Below are positions 1-8,606 of a stretch of DNA of 64,000 nt, in pieces. Source of the stretch: an uncultured Bacteroides sp. (lineage in GTDB: Bacteria; Bacteroidota; Bacteroidia; Bacteroidales; Bacteroidaceae); contig NZ_OY762899.1 of assembly GCF_963666545.1 (NCBI RefSeq), positions 868,001 through 932,000 on the forward strand, in the 5' to 3' direction. Numbering within the stretch: the first letter of the stretch is position 1; each line of letters starts with the position of its first letter. Below the pieces are notes generated by a model, which worked only from the letters and a program-made list of their open reading frames with translations, was not told where the DNA came from and ran no database searches. The translations under genes were made by a program, and so were the position numbers.

Positions 1-639
1 CACATCACCAACGGAAATGGCATCCTCCTGCATCTGCACGTTAATGACGCTTCGATTTTTGAGAGCAACCAACTTCGTCTTCATTCCAATAAACGAAAAA
101 GATAAAAGCGCATTTTCTGTATCTGGCACGACTAACGAATAACGTCCATCAAGATCGGTAATGGTCACAATCTTTGTCCCTTTCAGTTGTACGGTAACAC
201 TCAGGCAAGGATCACCAAAACTATCCGTGACCTTTCCTGATATTGTTCTCTTATCTCCTACCTTCTGACCCACCTCTTCTTTCTTACTAACCGTAATTAT
301 ACGTGATGAAATTTTGAAGGAGAAATCAGTTCCCGCAAACACGCGTGAAAGTACTTGGGCAACAGGCTCGTCAGTAGCCTTCACTGTGACCAGAGGCATT
401 GTCTGCAACTGTTCATTATTAAACACAAAATCCAATTTCGTTTGTCTGTGAATCTCATCAAAGAGCGAACGAATGGGGACCTGAGTAACATTCAGAGTTA
501 TCCGATGCTCGTCCATCGCCATTCCGGCTTCATGAGCAGTTGTGCCATGAGCCACTTGCCCTGCTATTGCAATGCCGGAGAAAGTCGGGCTACAAGCAAA
601 CAAAGCCGCAAGCCACACTAATAGTTTTATTTTTTTCAT
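1..639 (-). CDS. SusC-like TonB-dependent receptor, N-terminal part (runs off left edge)
   Basis: The reading frame is open from an ATG at 639 to base 1 (213 codons, no stop), so this is the 5' end of a gene cut by the window. It starts with a signal peptide (MKKIKLLVWLAALFA...). About residues 41-120 form a secretin/TonB short N-terminal (STN) domain, and about 128-205 a carboxypeptidase-regulatory-like beta-sandwich (RTISGKVTDSFGDP, TDLDGRYSLVV, SFIGMKTK). This arrangement is typical of SusC outer-membrane glycan importers controlled by an ECF sigma/FecR pair, where the STN domain contacts FecR in the periplasm. The FecR gene ends 17 bases upstream, which supports such a circuit. The plug and barrel lie outside the window, so the substrate cannot be inferred. 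Confidence 0.9.
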   Translation of the reverse strand, partial: MKKIKLLVWLAALFACSPTFSGIAIAGQVAHGTTAHEAGMAMDEHRITLNVTQVPIRSLFDEIHRQTKLDFVFNNEQLQTMPLVTVKATDEPVAQVLSRVFAGTDFSFKISSRIITVSKKEEVGQKVGDKRTISGKVTDSFGDPCLSVTVQLKGTKIVTITDLDGRYSLVVPDTENALLSFSFIGMKTKLVALKNRSVINVQMQEDAISVGDV

Positions 640-656
640 AAGCAATATCTAAATTA

Positions 657-1793
657 TTATTTTCTGGTAACTAAAATTTCGTGCCCTGATATTTTAAACT
701 GAACATTCACAGTCTCTTCAATAGCACGCAGCATAATAGACATGTCGTCGCTACGCCCTACACTTCCTGTAAAATGAAGATTTTCTAAAGACTTATCGCT
801 AAATTTCACATCCACCTCATACCATAACGAAATCTCTTGCAACAAATTACCCAAGCTTTCATTATTAAATACAAAGCGATTAAAGTGCCAAGCTACATGA
901 GGAAAAAGATCCCTACTTTCCACATCCAATTTTTGACTCAGAGCATTCCAGACAGCCAACTGCCCCACTTTAAGCATTTGCATCTTTCCATGAATGGGCA
1001 TAACCCCAATAGAGCCTTCCAACAACGCTACTTCTGTCGATTCGGGTGTGCGCGACTTCACATTAAATTTCGTACCATACTGCCTGATGAGCAAGCCATT
1101 TGTCTCAATGTAAAAAGGTCGCTTAGAATCTTTAGCAATTTCAAAATAAGCTTCACCTGTAAGAATAACCACACGTTTATCATCAGCAAAACGAACCGGG
1201 TATTTCAATTCAGATTGGGCATTCAGATGCACCAATGTTCCATCAGACAATTTTAATTGGAATTCTCCGCCACGCGGAACTGACAAAACATTATATCCGG
1301 CAGAAGTCTGCCTGTCAGGCAAGTTATAAGAGATCATGCCATTATGCTCCGTGGCAACAGAGTTTTTGCCCACATAAATCCAGTTCTGCTGCTGCGAGTT
1401 GCCCAATTCCATTACAGAGCCGTTACTCAGCAGCAACGTGGCCTTGGATGTGCCGGGCATTATCCGTTCAGAACTATTGTATATGGCATAGCCTATACCG
1501 GCAATAACCAATGGCAATAGCCACACGGCTGCCCTGAGCAATAATTTCCGACTCCTATAGAGCACAGAGCGTTGCGGATTCAAAGAAGCCCACGCCTCAT
1601 TAAACCGTTGTTTCGACCTATTTTTATACAGGTGATACTCGCGATATTCTTTCGAAAAACTTTTTTGCTCGCAAAAGCTCCTGAAAAACGCCTCATTTTG
1701 AGGGCTTTCATCCCGCCATTGCTGCAAGAGGCTGCGCTCTTCGTCCGATAAATCGCCTATTAAATACTTTACGATTAATTCCTCCATTAGCAT
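657..1793 (-). CDS. FecR-family anti-sigma factor
   Basis: 378 residues. A cytoplasmic N-terminal part (about 1-80) would bind the sigma factor, followed by one transmembrane helix at about 84-105 (LLLRAAVWLLPLVIAGIGYA). The periplasmic FecR domain is at about 175-232 (GGEFQLKLSDGTLVHLNAQS, LTGEAYFEIAKD). The C-terminal 80 residues form the DUF4974/STN-like domain usual in Bacteroidetes FecR proteins. It lies between an ECF sigma gene (30 bases away) and a SusC gene with an STN domain, the standard trans-envelope signalling unit. The start could be the first Met or the third residue (MEELIVKYLIG, 1787), which is the more usual N-terminus in this family. Function is inferred from family and context. 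Confidence 0.9.
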   Translation of the reverse strand: MLMEELIVKYLIGDLSDEERSLLQQWRDESPQNEAFFRSFCEQKSFSKEYREYHLYKNRSKQRFNEAWASLNPQRSVLYRSRKLLLRAAVWLLPLVIAGIGYAIYNSSERIMPGTSKATLLLSNGSVMELGNSQQQNWIYVGKNSVATEHNGMISYNLPDRQTSAGYNVLSVPRGGEFQLKLSDGTLVHLNAQSELKYPVRFADDKRVVILTGEAYFEIAKDSKRPFYIETNGLLIRQYGTKFNVKSRTPESTEVALLEGSIGVMPIHGKMQMLKVGQLAVWNALSQKLDVESRDLFPHVAWHFNRFVFNNESLGNLLQEISLWYEVDVKFSDKSLENLHFTGSVGRSDDMSIMLRAIEETVNVQFKISGHEILVTRK

Positions 1794-1823
1794 ACTACAA
1801 TATCATTTATACAATATAAACGA

Positions 1824-2399
1824 CTATAGCATGAATTCGAGGTACAAGAAAAGGGAATAAAATAGTATTTTATGATATATATTTTTGTCTTTCTCTATCA
1901 AATTGCTTTTAAGTGCTTTCATAGCACGTTTTTTCTGAGTCTTCACCGTCTCTATAGAGAGCGACAGCTTAGTCGCTATTTGTTCGTTGCTCAGCCCATC
2001 AAGGTGCAACAAGAAGATTTCTCTGCATCGCCCGGGCAATTTATCAATTTGACTAAATAAAAGTCGGTAGACTTCTTCTTTTTGCACCGGATTATCGTGT
2101 AAAGGGATTTTTTTATCCAATGAGTCCTGTATATATTGGCTTTCCACAGCTTCATGCTTCAGGTAGTCCAAAGCCGAATTTTTAATAGAAGTGTAGAGAA
2201 AGGACCTGAATGCAGGGATAGAATTGAACGTCACTTGCTTCTCCCAAAGAGACAAAAACAAGTCTTGAACGAGATCTTCCGCCACATCATCTCGTTTCAC
2301 ATATTTCAGAGCATAATAGACTAGAATCCCATAATAATCATTAAAGAGCTTTTCGAATACCTCTTTTCGGTTAATAGAAAATACGACTCCATCTTGCAT
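1824..2399 (-). CDS. ECF RNA polymerase sigma factor (sigma-70, Bacteroides expansion type)
   Basis: 191 residues with the two ECF domains. Region 2 is at about 15-60 (LFNDYYGILVYYALKYVK, AEDLVQDLFLSLWEK), and region 4 at about 125-170 (LPGRCREIFLLHLDGLSNEQ, then an ETVKTQKKRAMKAL recognition helix). It would direct transcription of the adjacent SusC gene when FecR releases it. It is first in a minus-strand unit sigma-FecR-SusC, and a good Bacteroides housekeeping promoter lies 25 bases upstream of its ATG. The C-terminus (YHKILFYSLFLYLEFML) is unusually hydrophobic, as often seen in this subfamily. Confidence 0.93.
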   Translation of the reverse strand: MQDGVVFSINRKEVFEKLFNDYYGILVYYALKYVKRDDVAEDLVQDLFLSLWEKQVTFNSIPAFRSFLYTSIKNSALDYLKHEAVESQYIQDSLDKKIPLHDNPVQKEEVYRLLFSQIDKLPGRCREIFLLHLDGLSNEQIATKLSLSIETVKTQKKRAMKALKSNLIEKDKNIYHKILFYSLFLYLEFML

Positions 2400-2424
2400 T
2401 TTCGTCCAAACTTAATAGAGCACG

Positions 2425-2455
2425 CAAATATAGATGAAATAGACGATACAACAAA
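2425..2455 (-). promoter_or_regulatory. Bacteroides-type promoter of the ECF sigma gene
   Basis: On the minus strand a -33 TTTG (2455-2452) is separated by 19 bases from TATATTTG (2432-2425), an exact match to TAnnTTTG. The predicted transcript starts about 20 bases before the sigma gene ATG at 2399. Confidence 0.65.
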
Positions 2456-2625
2456 AAACTTTCTCATTATAAATCCTCATATCAGTTGTCTATTGGCTCA
2501 CAGAATGTTTTTCAGCCTAAATATATCGTCTTTCATTCTTGAACAAAATGGAAAGGGGGTATCATTTCTTTCTTATCGGATAATAGTAGCGTAAGTAAAG
2601 CTCATGCCCATACAGCGTTATTGAG

Positions 2626-2942
2626 TTATTGCTTTAATGAAGCCATATCGATTACAAAACGATAACGGACATCGTTTTTCAGCATTCTTTCGTATGCTTC
2701 GTTGATGACTTGCATATTGATTAGTTGTATTTCGGAGACAACATTGTATTCACCACAGAAGTCCAACAATTCTTGTGTTTCTACAATGCCGCCGATACTA
2801 CTTTATTACCCTTATCAACTTTCCAATGGTAAAGTGGTGATCAAGTAGTAATTCCGGCACAAAGTAAAGGCGCTACAACTGCTAAATCAATACTTGACGG
2901 CATTTTCAGAACGAAGTGTGTACAACTTCGTTCATTATTGAA
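2626..2942 (-). pseudogene. Zinc-type alcohol dehydrogenase pseudogene (C-terminal fragments)
   Basis: On the minus strand, 2942-2844 encodes FVLKMPSSIDLAVVAPLLCAGITT, the conserved core of YahK/cinnamyl-alcohol-dehydrogenase-like zinc ADHs. It is followed by an in-frame TGA and then [14 protein letters not shown]. After that the frame jumps, with loss of the whole NAD-binding region, to [20 protein letters not shown] and ends [15 protein letters not shown], the usual C-terminus of these enzymes, with a TAA at 2628-2626. A stop codon, a frame change and an internal deletion of roughly 130 codons make it non-functional. It is unrelated to the neighbouring PULs and is probably decaying debris from an insertion/deletion event. 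Confidence 0.8.
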
Positions 2943-3467
2943 ATAATAACTGAAGGATATATCGTGATAATTGAATTGTAACGATTCTGAACTTTTAAGA
3001 GTCATCTTTTTTTTCATGACAAAGATAATAGTTGTTTTTTTTAGTTTAACAATAAAGAAATAATTAGCACAAGGTAATAACAAAATTATTAAATATTTTA
3101 TATTTGATTCAATGTAAACGTAAATACAAAATAGAGTCAAAAAAGACTATAATATTGATTTCTAGGAATAAAAACCTATTTTTTGAATAGTTACTCTATT
3201 TATCAATCTAATTAATTCTCATCATCCAATATAGAGAGTCGCAAATAGACACTATTCACAGACAATTTATGGACTATATCTATTTATCATAGGCATAAAA
3301 TAATCACATCTATGATAAAACTCATTTCATTACTTTACCTTTCTCATATAAATATAAATACTTTACCGTATTAATGTGATATTATTTATAAAAAAAACAA
3401 TAAGTATATTGTTTTTAAATATATATTTAAAAATTGATTATTTTTATTAAATTTAAAACAAATTATT
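2943..3467. other. AT-rich gene-free stretch with two perfect inverted repeats
   Basis: No credible coding region is seen here. Two perfect inverted repeats precede the small gene at 3468. One has 10-base arms (3283-3292 and 3310-3319, 17-base spacer, TTTATCATAG/CTATGATAAA). The other is a tight hairpin with 10-base arms and a 4-base loop (3393-3402 and 3407-3416, AAAAACAATA/TATTGTTTTT). The second lies 51 bases before the ATG, so it would be in the leader or act as an AT-rich terminator. No convincing TAnnTTTG promoter was found; TACCTTTC at 3336-3343 is one base off but lacks a -33 box. Confidence 0.5.
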
Positions 3468-3758
3468 ATGGCAAAAATTGTAAGTCTGTCTGAAATTAGT
3501 GGCGTTGTAACTAATTCAACTTTAAAAAAATTTATTGGTTCATTAGTGGCTCTTAATTTGGAGAAAGGTACATTCTTTTCTGGAACTGTTAGCTTTACGG
3601 ATTTTCCAGCTTCAATGTCTACTGCTGAAGTACATGGGATCCTTTTTGATTCATCCTTGATTGATTTAACATTAACTTCAACAAATGTTGCTCCATATCG
3701 TTGGACATGCTCATGTTGGACTAATGATAGCAATCCTCAATGGAAGCCCATCAAGTAA
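3468..3758 (+). CDS. Small protein of unknown function (96 aa)
   Basis: I do not recognise this protein. It has no signal peptide or transmembrane helix. The sequence alternates hydrophobic and Ser/Thr residues in a way that suggests beta structure (FFSGTVSFTDFP, SSLIDLTLTSTNVAP). It ends with a Trp/Cys-rich tail (YRWTCSCWTNDSNPQWKPIK). The gene stands alone on the plus strand between a pseudogene and an oppositely oriented PUL, after an AT-rich leader with two inverted repeats and before a 12-base-pair hairpin at 3818-3849. The coding start, MAKIVSLSEISG, follows an A/T-rich sequence rather than a Shine-Dalgarno site, normal for Bacteroides. A real gene is likely because composition changes sharply at its borders, but its function is open. 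Confidence 0.55.
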   Translation: MAKIVSLSEISGVVTNSTLKKFIGSLVALNLEKGTFFSGTVSFTDFPASMSTAEVHGILFDSSLIDLTLTSTNVAPYRWTCSCWTNDSNPQWKPIK

Positions 3759-3817
3759 AAACAAAGTTGTTTGAGGTTGAATACTAAGTTCCTTCAAATG
3801 AATTCTATTAAATTTCG

Positions 3818-3849
3818 CCCAAGTATACGGAGCTTAACGTATACTTGGG
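3818..3849. terminator. Strong hairpin, probable transcription terminator
   Basis: A perfect 12-base-pair stem (CCCAAGTATACG, 3818-3829; CGTATACTTGGG, 3838-3849) closes an 8-base loop. It lies between the convergent 96-residue gene and the PUL ending at 3834-3985 and may end transcription from both sides. There is no long T-run after it on either strand, so it is not a textbook intrinsic terminator. Confidence 0.55.
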
Positions 3850-3947
3850 TATATTCTATATGTACTAAAATCCTCATTGCTTGTCTGAGCCATTGCTAGA
3901 CTCACCATCACAAACAGGCAAATCATCAACATCATGTTTTTTTTCAT
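3834..3947 (-). CDS. 37-residue secreted peptide ORF or truncated gene start
   Basis: An ATG at 3947, 38 bases after the GH92 stop, opens a 37-residue frame with a clear signal peptide (MKKNMMLMICLFVMVSLAMA, cleavage after AMA) and a short mature part (QTSNEDFSTYRIYPSIR). The TAA falls in the loop of the 3818-3849 hairpin. It could be the 5' stump of a further PUL enzyme lost by deletion, or a genuine short secreted peptide co-transcribed with GH92. The signal peptide is convincing; a function is not. Confidence 0.45.
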   Translation of the reverse strand: MKKNMMLMICLFVMVSLAMAQTSNEDFSTYRIYPSIR

Positions 3948-3984
3948 TTTCTCTTATTTTTTGGATTTATACTTAATCGGCTAT

Positions 3985-6177
3985 TCACCGTTGCAAAGGC
4001 CTGTCCCTTGGAGCCACTCCAAAGCTTGAAGAGGGTTTACTTCCCATTTCAAAATCGAGCACACCACCTGCCACAATATCTTTATAATGAATAGATGATT
4101 TAGTGTACGTTTTTCCGTTGAGCTTAACCGACTGAATATACTTGTTTTCTTTGCTGTTATCATGGGCGATAATCTTAAAAGTCTTGTTCGCCCCCACAGC
4201 CAACTCGGCTTCATTGACGATCGGGCTGCCAAAGACATAAACACCTCCTGCAGGGTTTACCTGATATATACCGAGTGCGGATAAAACATACCAGGCAGAC
4301 ATCTGGCCGACATCTTCATTGCCGCACAAGCCATCCGGGGCATCGTGATATAAAGTCTGCATCACCTCACGCAATCTCGGAGCTGACTTGTATGGTTTCC
4401 CCACATAGTTGTATAAATAGAGAATGTGGTGACTGGGCTCGTTGCCATGCGCGTACTGCCCGATTAAACCTGAAATGTCGGGAGCGGCCTCTTTTCCCAA
4501 ATCGCCTTTCACTTCGAACAAGGAGTCCAGTTTCGAGGTAAAGGCATCCTCACTTCCGAACAATTTGATTAATCCATGTACATCATGCGGTACGAGCCAG
4601 ACATACTGCCAGGCATTGCCTTCGGTATAATCTCCTTTACCCGGAGTGGTCAGAAATGGATCGAAAGGTTCGCTAAATCTTCCGGTAGAGGAAAGGCCAC
4701 GCATGAAATGGGTGTTCTTGTCCCAATAAAATTGATAAGACTGACTCCGGCGATGAAAATAGGCATAGTCGTCCTTCTTACCCAGCCGTTGGGCAACTTG
4801 CGCCACGCAACCATCCGCCAAAGCGTATTCAAGCCCCTTGGCAGTCGTTTCATTTGTCGGCTCTTTATCATAAGGAATATAGCCATACGCTTTCAGCAAA
4901 TTCATCGAGCGTTCATCGAGCATGGCTGAGGTTTTCATCGCCTCAAAAGCGGCTTCTTTATCTGTCACGAATCCTTTCAGCAACAAATCAGCCAATACGG
5001 GAATGCCGGGATTACCCACCATGCAATCCGTCTCATTGCCCATCAAATGCCAGACGGGCAACTTTCCCTGCTGCCTGAAAATAGCGAGCAACGTTTGGGC
5101 ATAATCCCTCATGCGTTCCGGGTGAACCAGCGTGGCCAGAGGATGCGCAGCCCGATAAGTATCCCACAAAGAGAAAGTGGTATAATTCACAAAATCAGCT
5201 TTCCGGTAGATCTTTCCATCACTCCCCCGATAGTCTCCATTGACATCGCAAAAAACGGACGGAGCGATCATGGTATGATAGAAAGCGGTATAGAAAATTC
5301 TTTTAGCGACATCATCGTCCATGGAAACTTGTATCTTCTCCAGCTCTTTATTCCAAAGGAGTTTCGCTTCATCGGCCACTGCGTTAAAATGACGTGAACC
5401 AACTTCAGCTTCCAAATTTAACTTTGCGTTTTCCACACTGACAGCGGAGAGACCTACCTTGACATAAAGCGGATCGGTTTCTCCGTTCGTCAGAAAGGAG
5501 AAGATTCCAACAGAATCGTTGATCGCCGTAAAATGGCGAATCGGTTTGGAAAAGACGGCGGCAAAGTAGACTTGCTGATTCTTTGCCCACCCGGTTGAGA
5601 TACGATATCCGGAAATCGAACTATCGTTTTCTTGCGCCAAACGACTGTCGGTCCATTGATCCCAGCCAATCCCTTTTTGCAGATCGACCACCACCATGGC
5701 TTCTCCCTTGGCAGGAAATGTGTATTGATGAAAACCCGTCCGTGCCGTGGCGGTGAGCTTCACATTTATATTAGATGGGGACAAGCGAACGGAATAATAT
5801 CCCGGTGAGACTGTTTCATCATCATGATTAAAACGGGCCGAGCGGCTTTGGTCTTGGGTAGGAAAGAAGGTGATATCTCCCAAGTCGCCTATGCCTGTTC
5901 CACTGAGATGCGAATGACTGAAACCAACCAAAACAGAATCGCTATAATGGTAACCGGAGCACCAGTCCCACCCTCTGACAGGTTCGGTAGGGCCCAACTG
6001 TACAAATCCGAAAGGAACATTTGCTCCCACAAACACATGCCCGTGTCCGCCGGAGCCTATTCTAGGATCAACATACTGAACGGGATTCTTGATTTCTGAC
6101 GCAACTGCCTGTTGCTGGCAACCCATAAAGCTCCATAATAACATCCCGGCTAATTGTACGAATTTAAACTTATTCAT
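3985..6177 (-). CDS. GH92 family alpha-mannosidase, lipoprotein
   Basis: 730 residues, exported with a lipobox-like signal (LLWSFMGC, Cys19). GH92 enzymes are calcium-dependent inverting exo-alpha-mannosidases, commonly alpha-1,2. The N-terminal beta-sandwich carries VDPRIGSGGHGHVFVGANVP and GPTEPVRGWDWCSGYHYSD. The (alpha/alpha)6 part carries LMGNETDCMVGNPGIPVLAD. YTEGNAWQYVW contains E519, the likely general acid, and GNEDVGQMSAWYVLSALG, near D622, the likely base region. Length is normal for the family. Its ATG overlaps the GH3 stop by four bases (ATGA), indicating translational coupling. It is the last full gene of the GH18-containing PUL. The C-terminus (PRDRPLQR) is slightly atypical. 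The family is secure; the exact linkage is inferred. Confidence 0.93.
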   Translation of the reverse strand: MNKFKFVQLAGMLLWSFMGCQQQAVASEIKNPVQYVDPRIGSGGHGHVFVGANVPFGFVQLGPTEPVRGWDWCSGYHYSDSVLVGFSHSHLSGTGIGDLGDITFFPTQDQSRSARFNHDDETVSPGYYSVRLSPSNINVKLTATARTGFHQYTFPAKGEAMVVVDLQKGIGWDQWTDSRLAQENDSSISGYRISTGWAKNQQVYFAAVFSKPIRHFTAINDSVGIFSFLTNGETDPLYVKVGLSAVSVENAKLNLEAEVGSRHFNAVADEAKLLWNKELEKIQVSMDDDVAKRIFYTAFYHTMIAPSVFCDVNGDYRGSDGKIYRKADFVNYTTFSLWDTYRAAHPLATLVHPERMRDYAQTLLAIFRQQGKLPVWHLMGNETDCMVGNPGIPVLADLLLKGFVTDKEAAFEAMKTSAMLDERSMNLLKAYGYIPYDKEPTNETTAKGLEYALADGCVAQVAQRLGKKDDYAYFHRRSQSYQFYWDKNTHFMRGLSSTGRFSEPFDPFLTTPGKGDYTEGNAWQYVWLVPHDVHGLIKLFGSEDAFTSKLDSLFEVKGDLGKEAAPDISGLIGQYAHGNEPSHHILYLYNYVGKPYKSAPRLREVMQTLYHDAPDGLCGNEDVGQMSAWYVLSALGIYQVNPAGGVYVFGSPIVNEAELAVGANKTFKIIAHDNSKENKYIQSVKLNGKTYTKSSIHYKDIVAGGVLDFEMGSKPSSSFGVAPRDRPLQR

Positions 6178-8510
6178 TTGATTGCTATTTTATCTGTTAA
6201 TCGTATATCATTCGAGGAAGCACCTATTTGGACTTGAAAGTCGCCGGGTTCCACCACCCGCTTCATATCCGCATTGATCAAGGAGAAATCTTCTTCCGCA
6301 AGTAAAAAGCAGACACGTTTCACTTCTCCCTTTTTAATGAAGAGGCGTTGATAATGTTTGAGCTGTTTCACCGGTTGCACCACCGACGCATATTCATCCC
6401 GAAGATAGAGTTGGGCAACTTCATCACCATCGTATTTCCCTGTATTACTGACATCAAAAGACACTTCAAAACAAGAAGGCGCCTTCTGTGAGATATTCAG
6501 GTTCGAGTACTCAAAAGTAGAAAAGCTTAGCCCGTATCCAAAAGGATAAAGTGGCGCGGAAGACATTTCAACATAATCATGACTAGCCGGATTTTTCTTA
6601 TTGTAATAGACAGGAAGTTGTCCAACATTTCGTGGAACGGAAACAGGCAAACGCCCGGCAGGGTTGTAATCGCCAAACAAAACATCCGCGATCGCATCCC
6701 CCCCCTCTTGTCCGGGATACCAGGCGGTAAGTAAAGCATCCGCATGGTCGGCCGCCCAATTTTTATCCAGCGGACGTCCTTCAATATAAATCACAATCAA
6801 TGGTTTCCCTGTTGCTTTGAGCGCTTTGAGCAAATCCGGTTGCTTGCCCATAAGTTCCAAAGATCCCCGATCGAATCCCTCTCCGCACTCCATGTCGCTC
6901 ACCACGTTGGGATTGGTGATCGCGGCTCCGGTCTCTTTATAACTTGTCTTAAAGTCACGGGCACTGGAACCTCCCACCACGGCAATGACCACATCAGCAC
7001 GACGGGCGGCATCAACAGCCTTCTCCAACTCACAATCAGTCGTGTCACGAATGGCACATCCTTTAACGTATTCCACCCGTGAGGCGCCAATTTTCTTTTT
7101 AATCCCTTCCAAGACCGTAATCACGTTGCTCTCCTCCTGAGGGGCGGTATAATCACCAAGCATGTTGTACAGGTTATCCGCATTAGGTCCCACCACGGCC
7201 ACCTTACCCATTTGTTTGGAAAGTGGCAAAGTCTCTTTTTCATTTTTCAATAAAGTAATCAACTGCCGGGCACAATTAAGTGCCAGCTGAATATGTTCGG
7301 CGGAACGAACTTCCTGCTTCGCTTTCCGCGGATTCACATACGGATGTTCAAACAATCCCATCTCAAACTTCAAACGAAGGACACGACAAACAGCCGTATC
7401 AATCAGGGCTTCATCAATCTTCTTTTCACGCACCTGCTGGCTCAAAGTGGCAAAAGCATCCCCTCCCAAATCCGCATCAAGACCGGCAGTAAGTGCCATA
7501 GCCGCGGCTTCGGCGTTTGAACGGGCAACAAAGTGATGAATATGGAGTCCTTCAATGCTGTAGAGATCAGAGATCGAGAAACCACGGAAATGCCACTCGT
7601 TACGCAGCAACTCTGTCAGGAGATAATGATTGGCCGTGGTGGGGATCCCGTCCATGGAATTGTAGGATGTCATCACGGACAATGCGCCCGCTTGTATCGC
7701 TTTACGAAAAGGGGGTAGAAAATCAGTCATCAAGTCTCTTCTTCCGACAAAAGAAGGATTGCCATTCTGGCCGCCCTCGGGTATGCCATAAGCAATAAAA
7801 TGTTTTAATGTGGCGACAGTCGAATATTCCTGATCCAGCTTTCCCCCGCCAAGGCCTTTCACCATGGCCGCAGCCAGGGAGCCCGATAAGACAGGATCCT
7901 CACCGAAGGTCTCCTCCACCCGGGACCATCGCGGATCACGGGCCAAATCGATGACCGGCCCGTAGCTGACATGTCCTCCCTGCAAGCGGATCTCCTTACC
8001 GATAGCCTTTCCCTCTTCTTCTAATAAAGAAGGACACCAGGTGGCGGCCATGCCGATACCGGTTGGTAAGACGGTTGTACCAATGGCCATATGGCCATGA
8101 GGAGCCTCCTCCGCCAAAAAAATCGGAATGCCTAAACGGGTATTTTCAAGCACATACTTCTGCAAAGCATTCCCCGCCTTAGCGGCAGATTCAGGTCTCA
8201 GTCCGTTCTCCAAAGTTTTCTTTGTCCAAGGGTCCGCCCTATAAACGCCCCAAAGCATACCCGCCTGTTTTTCCTTTACTAAAGATTTAAACCGTTCGGA
8301 GACCTTTACCTGACTTCCTTTTAAATCATACATCTCCCAACCCAACGGACATAATAGTTGCCCAACCTTTTCATCCAAAGTCATCCGAGAGAGCAAATCA
8401 TGCACCCGAACCTCTACGGATAAATCAGGATTCCTATAAGGTTGTGCCTGTATGAAAGAATTAAAGCAAAGCAAACTTAATAACATTAGGAGGAAACAAC
8501 GGTATCTCAT
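6174..8510 (-). CDS. GH3 family beta-glycosidase, exported
   Basis: 778 residues from the ATG at 8510. This start is preferred over 8537 because MRYRCFLLMLLSLLCFNSFIQA is a clean signal peptide. It has the three-domain GH3 fold of BglX-type exo-beta-glucosidases/xylosidases. The TIM barrel carries the nucleophile Asp315 in GFSISDLYSIEGL, the alpha/beta sandwich the acid/base Glu544 in CGEGFDRGSLEL, and the C-terminus a fibronectin-III-like domain (VSFDVSNTGKYDGDEVAQLY). It is not the NagZ type. It is co-transcribed with GH92 (4-base overlap) in a PUL that also has GH18. A beta-glucosidase-type enzyme is unexpected in an N-glycan locus, so the substrate may include a beta-linked glucose, xylose or other residue. 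Confidence 0.92.
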   Translation of the reverse strand: MRYRCFLLMLLSLLCFNSFIQAQPYRNPDLSVEVRVHDLLSRMTLDEKVGQLLCPLGWEMYDLKGSQVKVSERFKSLVKEKQAGMLWGVYRADPWTKKTLENGLRPESAAKAGNALQKYVLENTRLGIPIFLAEEAPHGHMAIGTTVLPTGIGMAATWCPSLLEEEGKAIGKEIRLQGGHVSYGPVIDLARDPRWSRVEETFGEDPVLSGSLAAAMVKGLGGGKLDQEYSTVATLKHFIAYGIPEGGQNGNPSFVGRRDLMTDFLPPFRKAIQAGALSVMTSYNSMDGIPTTANHYLLTELLRNEWHFRGFSISDLYSIEGLHIHHFVARSNAEAAAMALTAGLDADLGGDAFATLSQQVREKKIDEALIDTAVCRVLRLKFEMGLFEHPYVNPRKAKQEVRSAEHIQLALNCARQLITLLKNEKETLPLSKQMGKVAVVGPNADNLYNMLGDYTAPQEESNVITVLEGIKKKIGASRVEYVKGCAIRDTTDCELEKAVDAARRADVVIAVVGGSSARDFKTSYKETGAAITNPNVVSDMECGEGFDRGSLELMGKQPDLLKALKATGKPLIVIYIEGRPLDKNWAADHADALLTAWYPGQEGGDAIADVLFGDYNPAGRLPVSVPRNVGQLPVYYNKKNPASHDYVEMSSAPLYPFGYGLSFSTFEYSNLNISQKAPSCFEVSFDVSNTGKYDGDEVAQLYLRDEYASVVQPVKQLKHYQRLFIKKGEVKRVCFLLAEEDFSLINADMKRVVEPGDFQVQIGASSNDIRLTDKIAIK

Positions 8511-8606
8511 ACTGATAACTATTAGAAAATCGTGCAATCACACAAGATTATGCGGTTACACGATTTTATTTAAAACTAAAACAATCTTTTTACCCAAAAA
8601 CGAAGT

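Noticed and set aside
837-1256. 139-codon plus-strand frame inside the FecR gene
   Set aside because: Shadow of the well-conserved FecR coding strand; no recognisable domain.
3386-3733. 115-codon minus-strand frame opposite the 96-residue gene
   Set aside because: Its sequence is low-complexity (Ile/Phe/Lys-rich tail from AT-rich DNA) and it is antisense to a better candidate with a clean start and stop.
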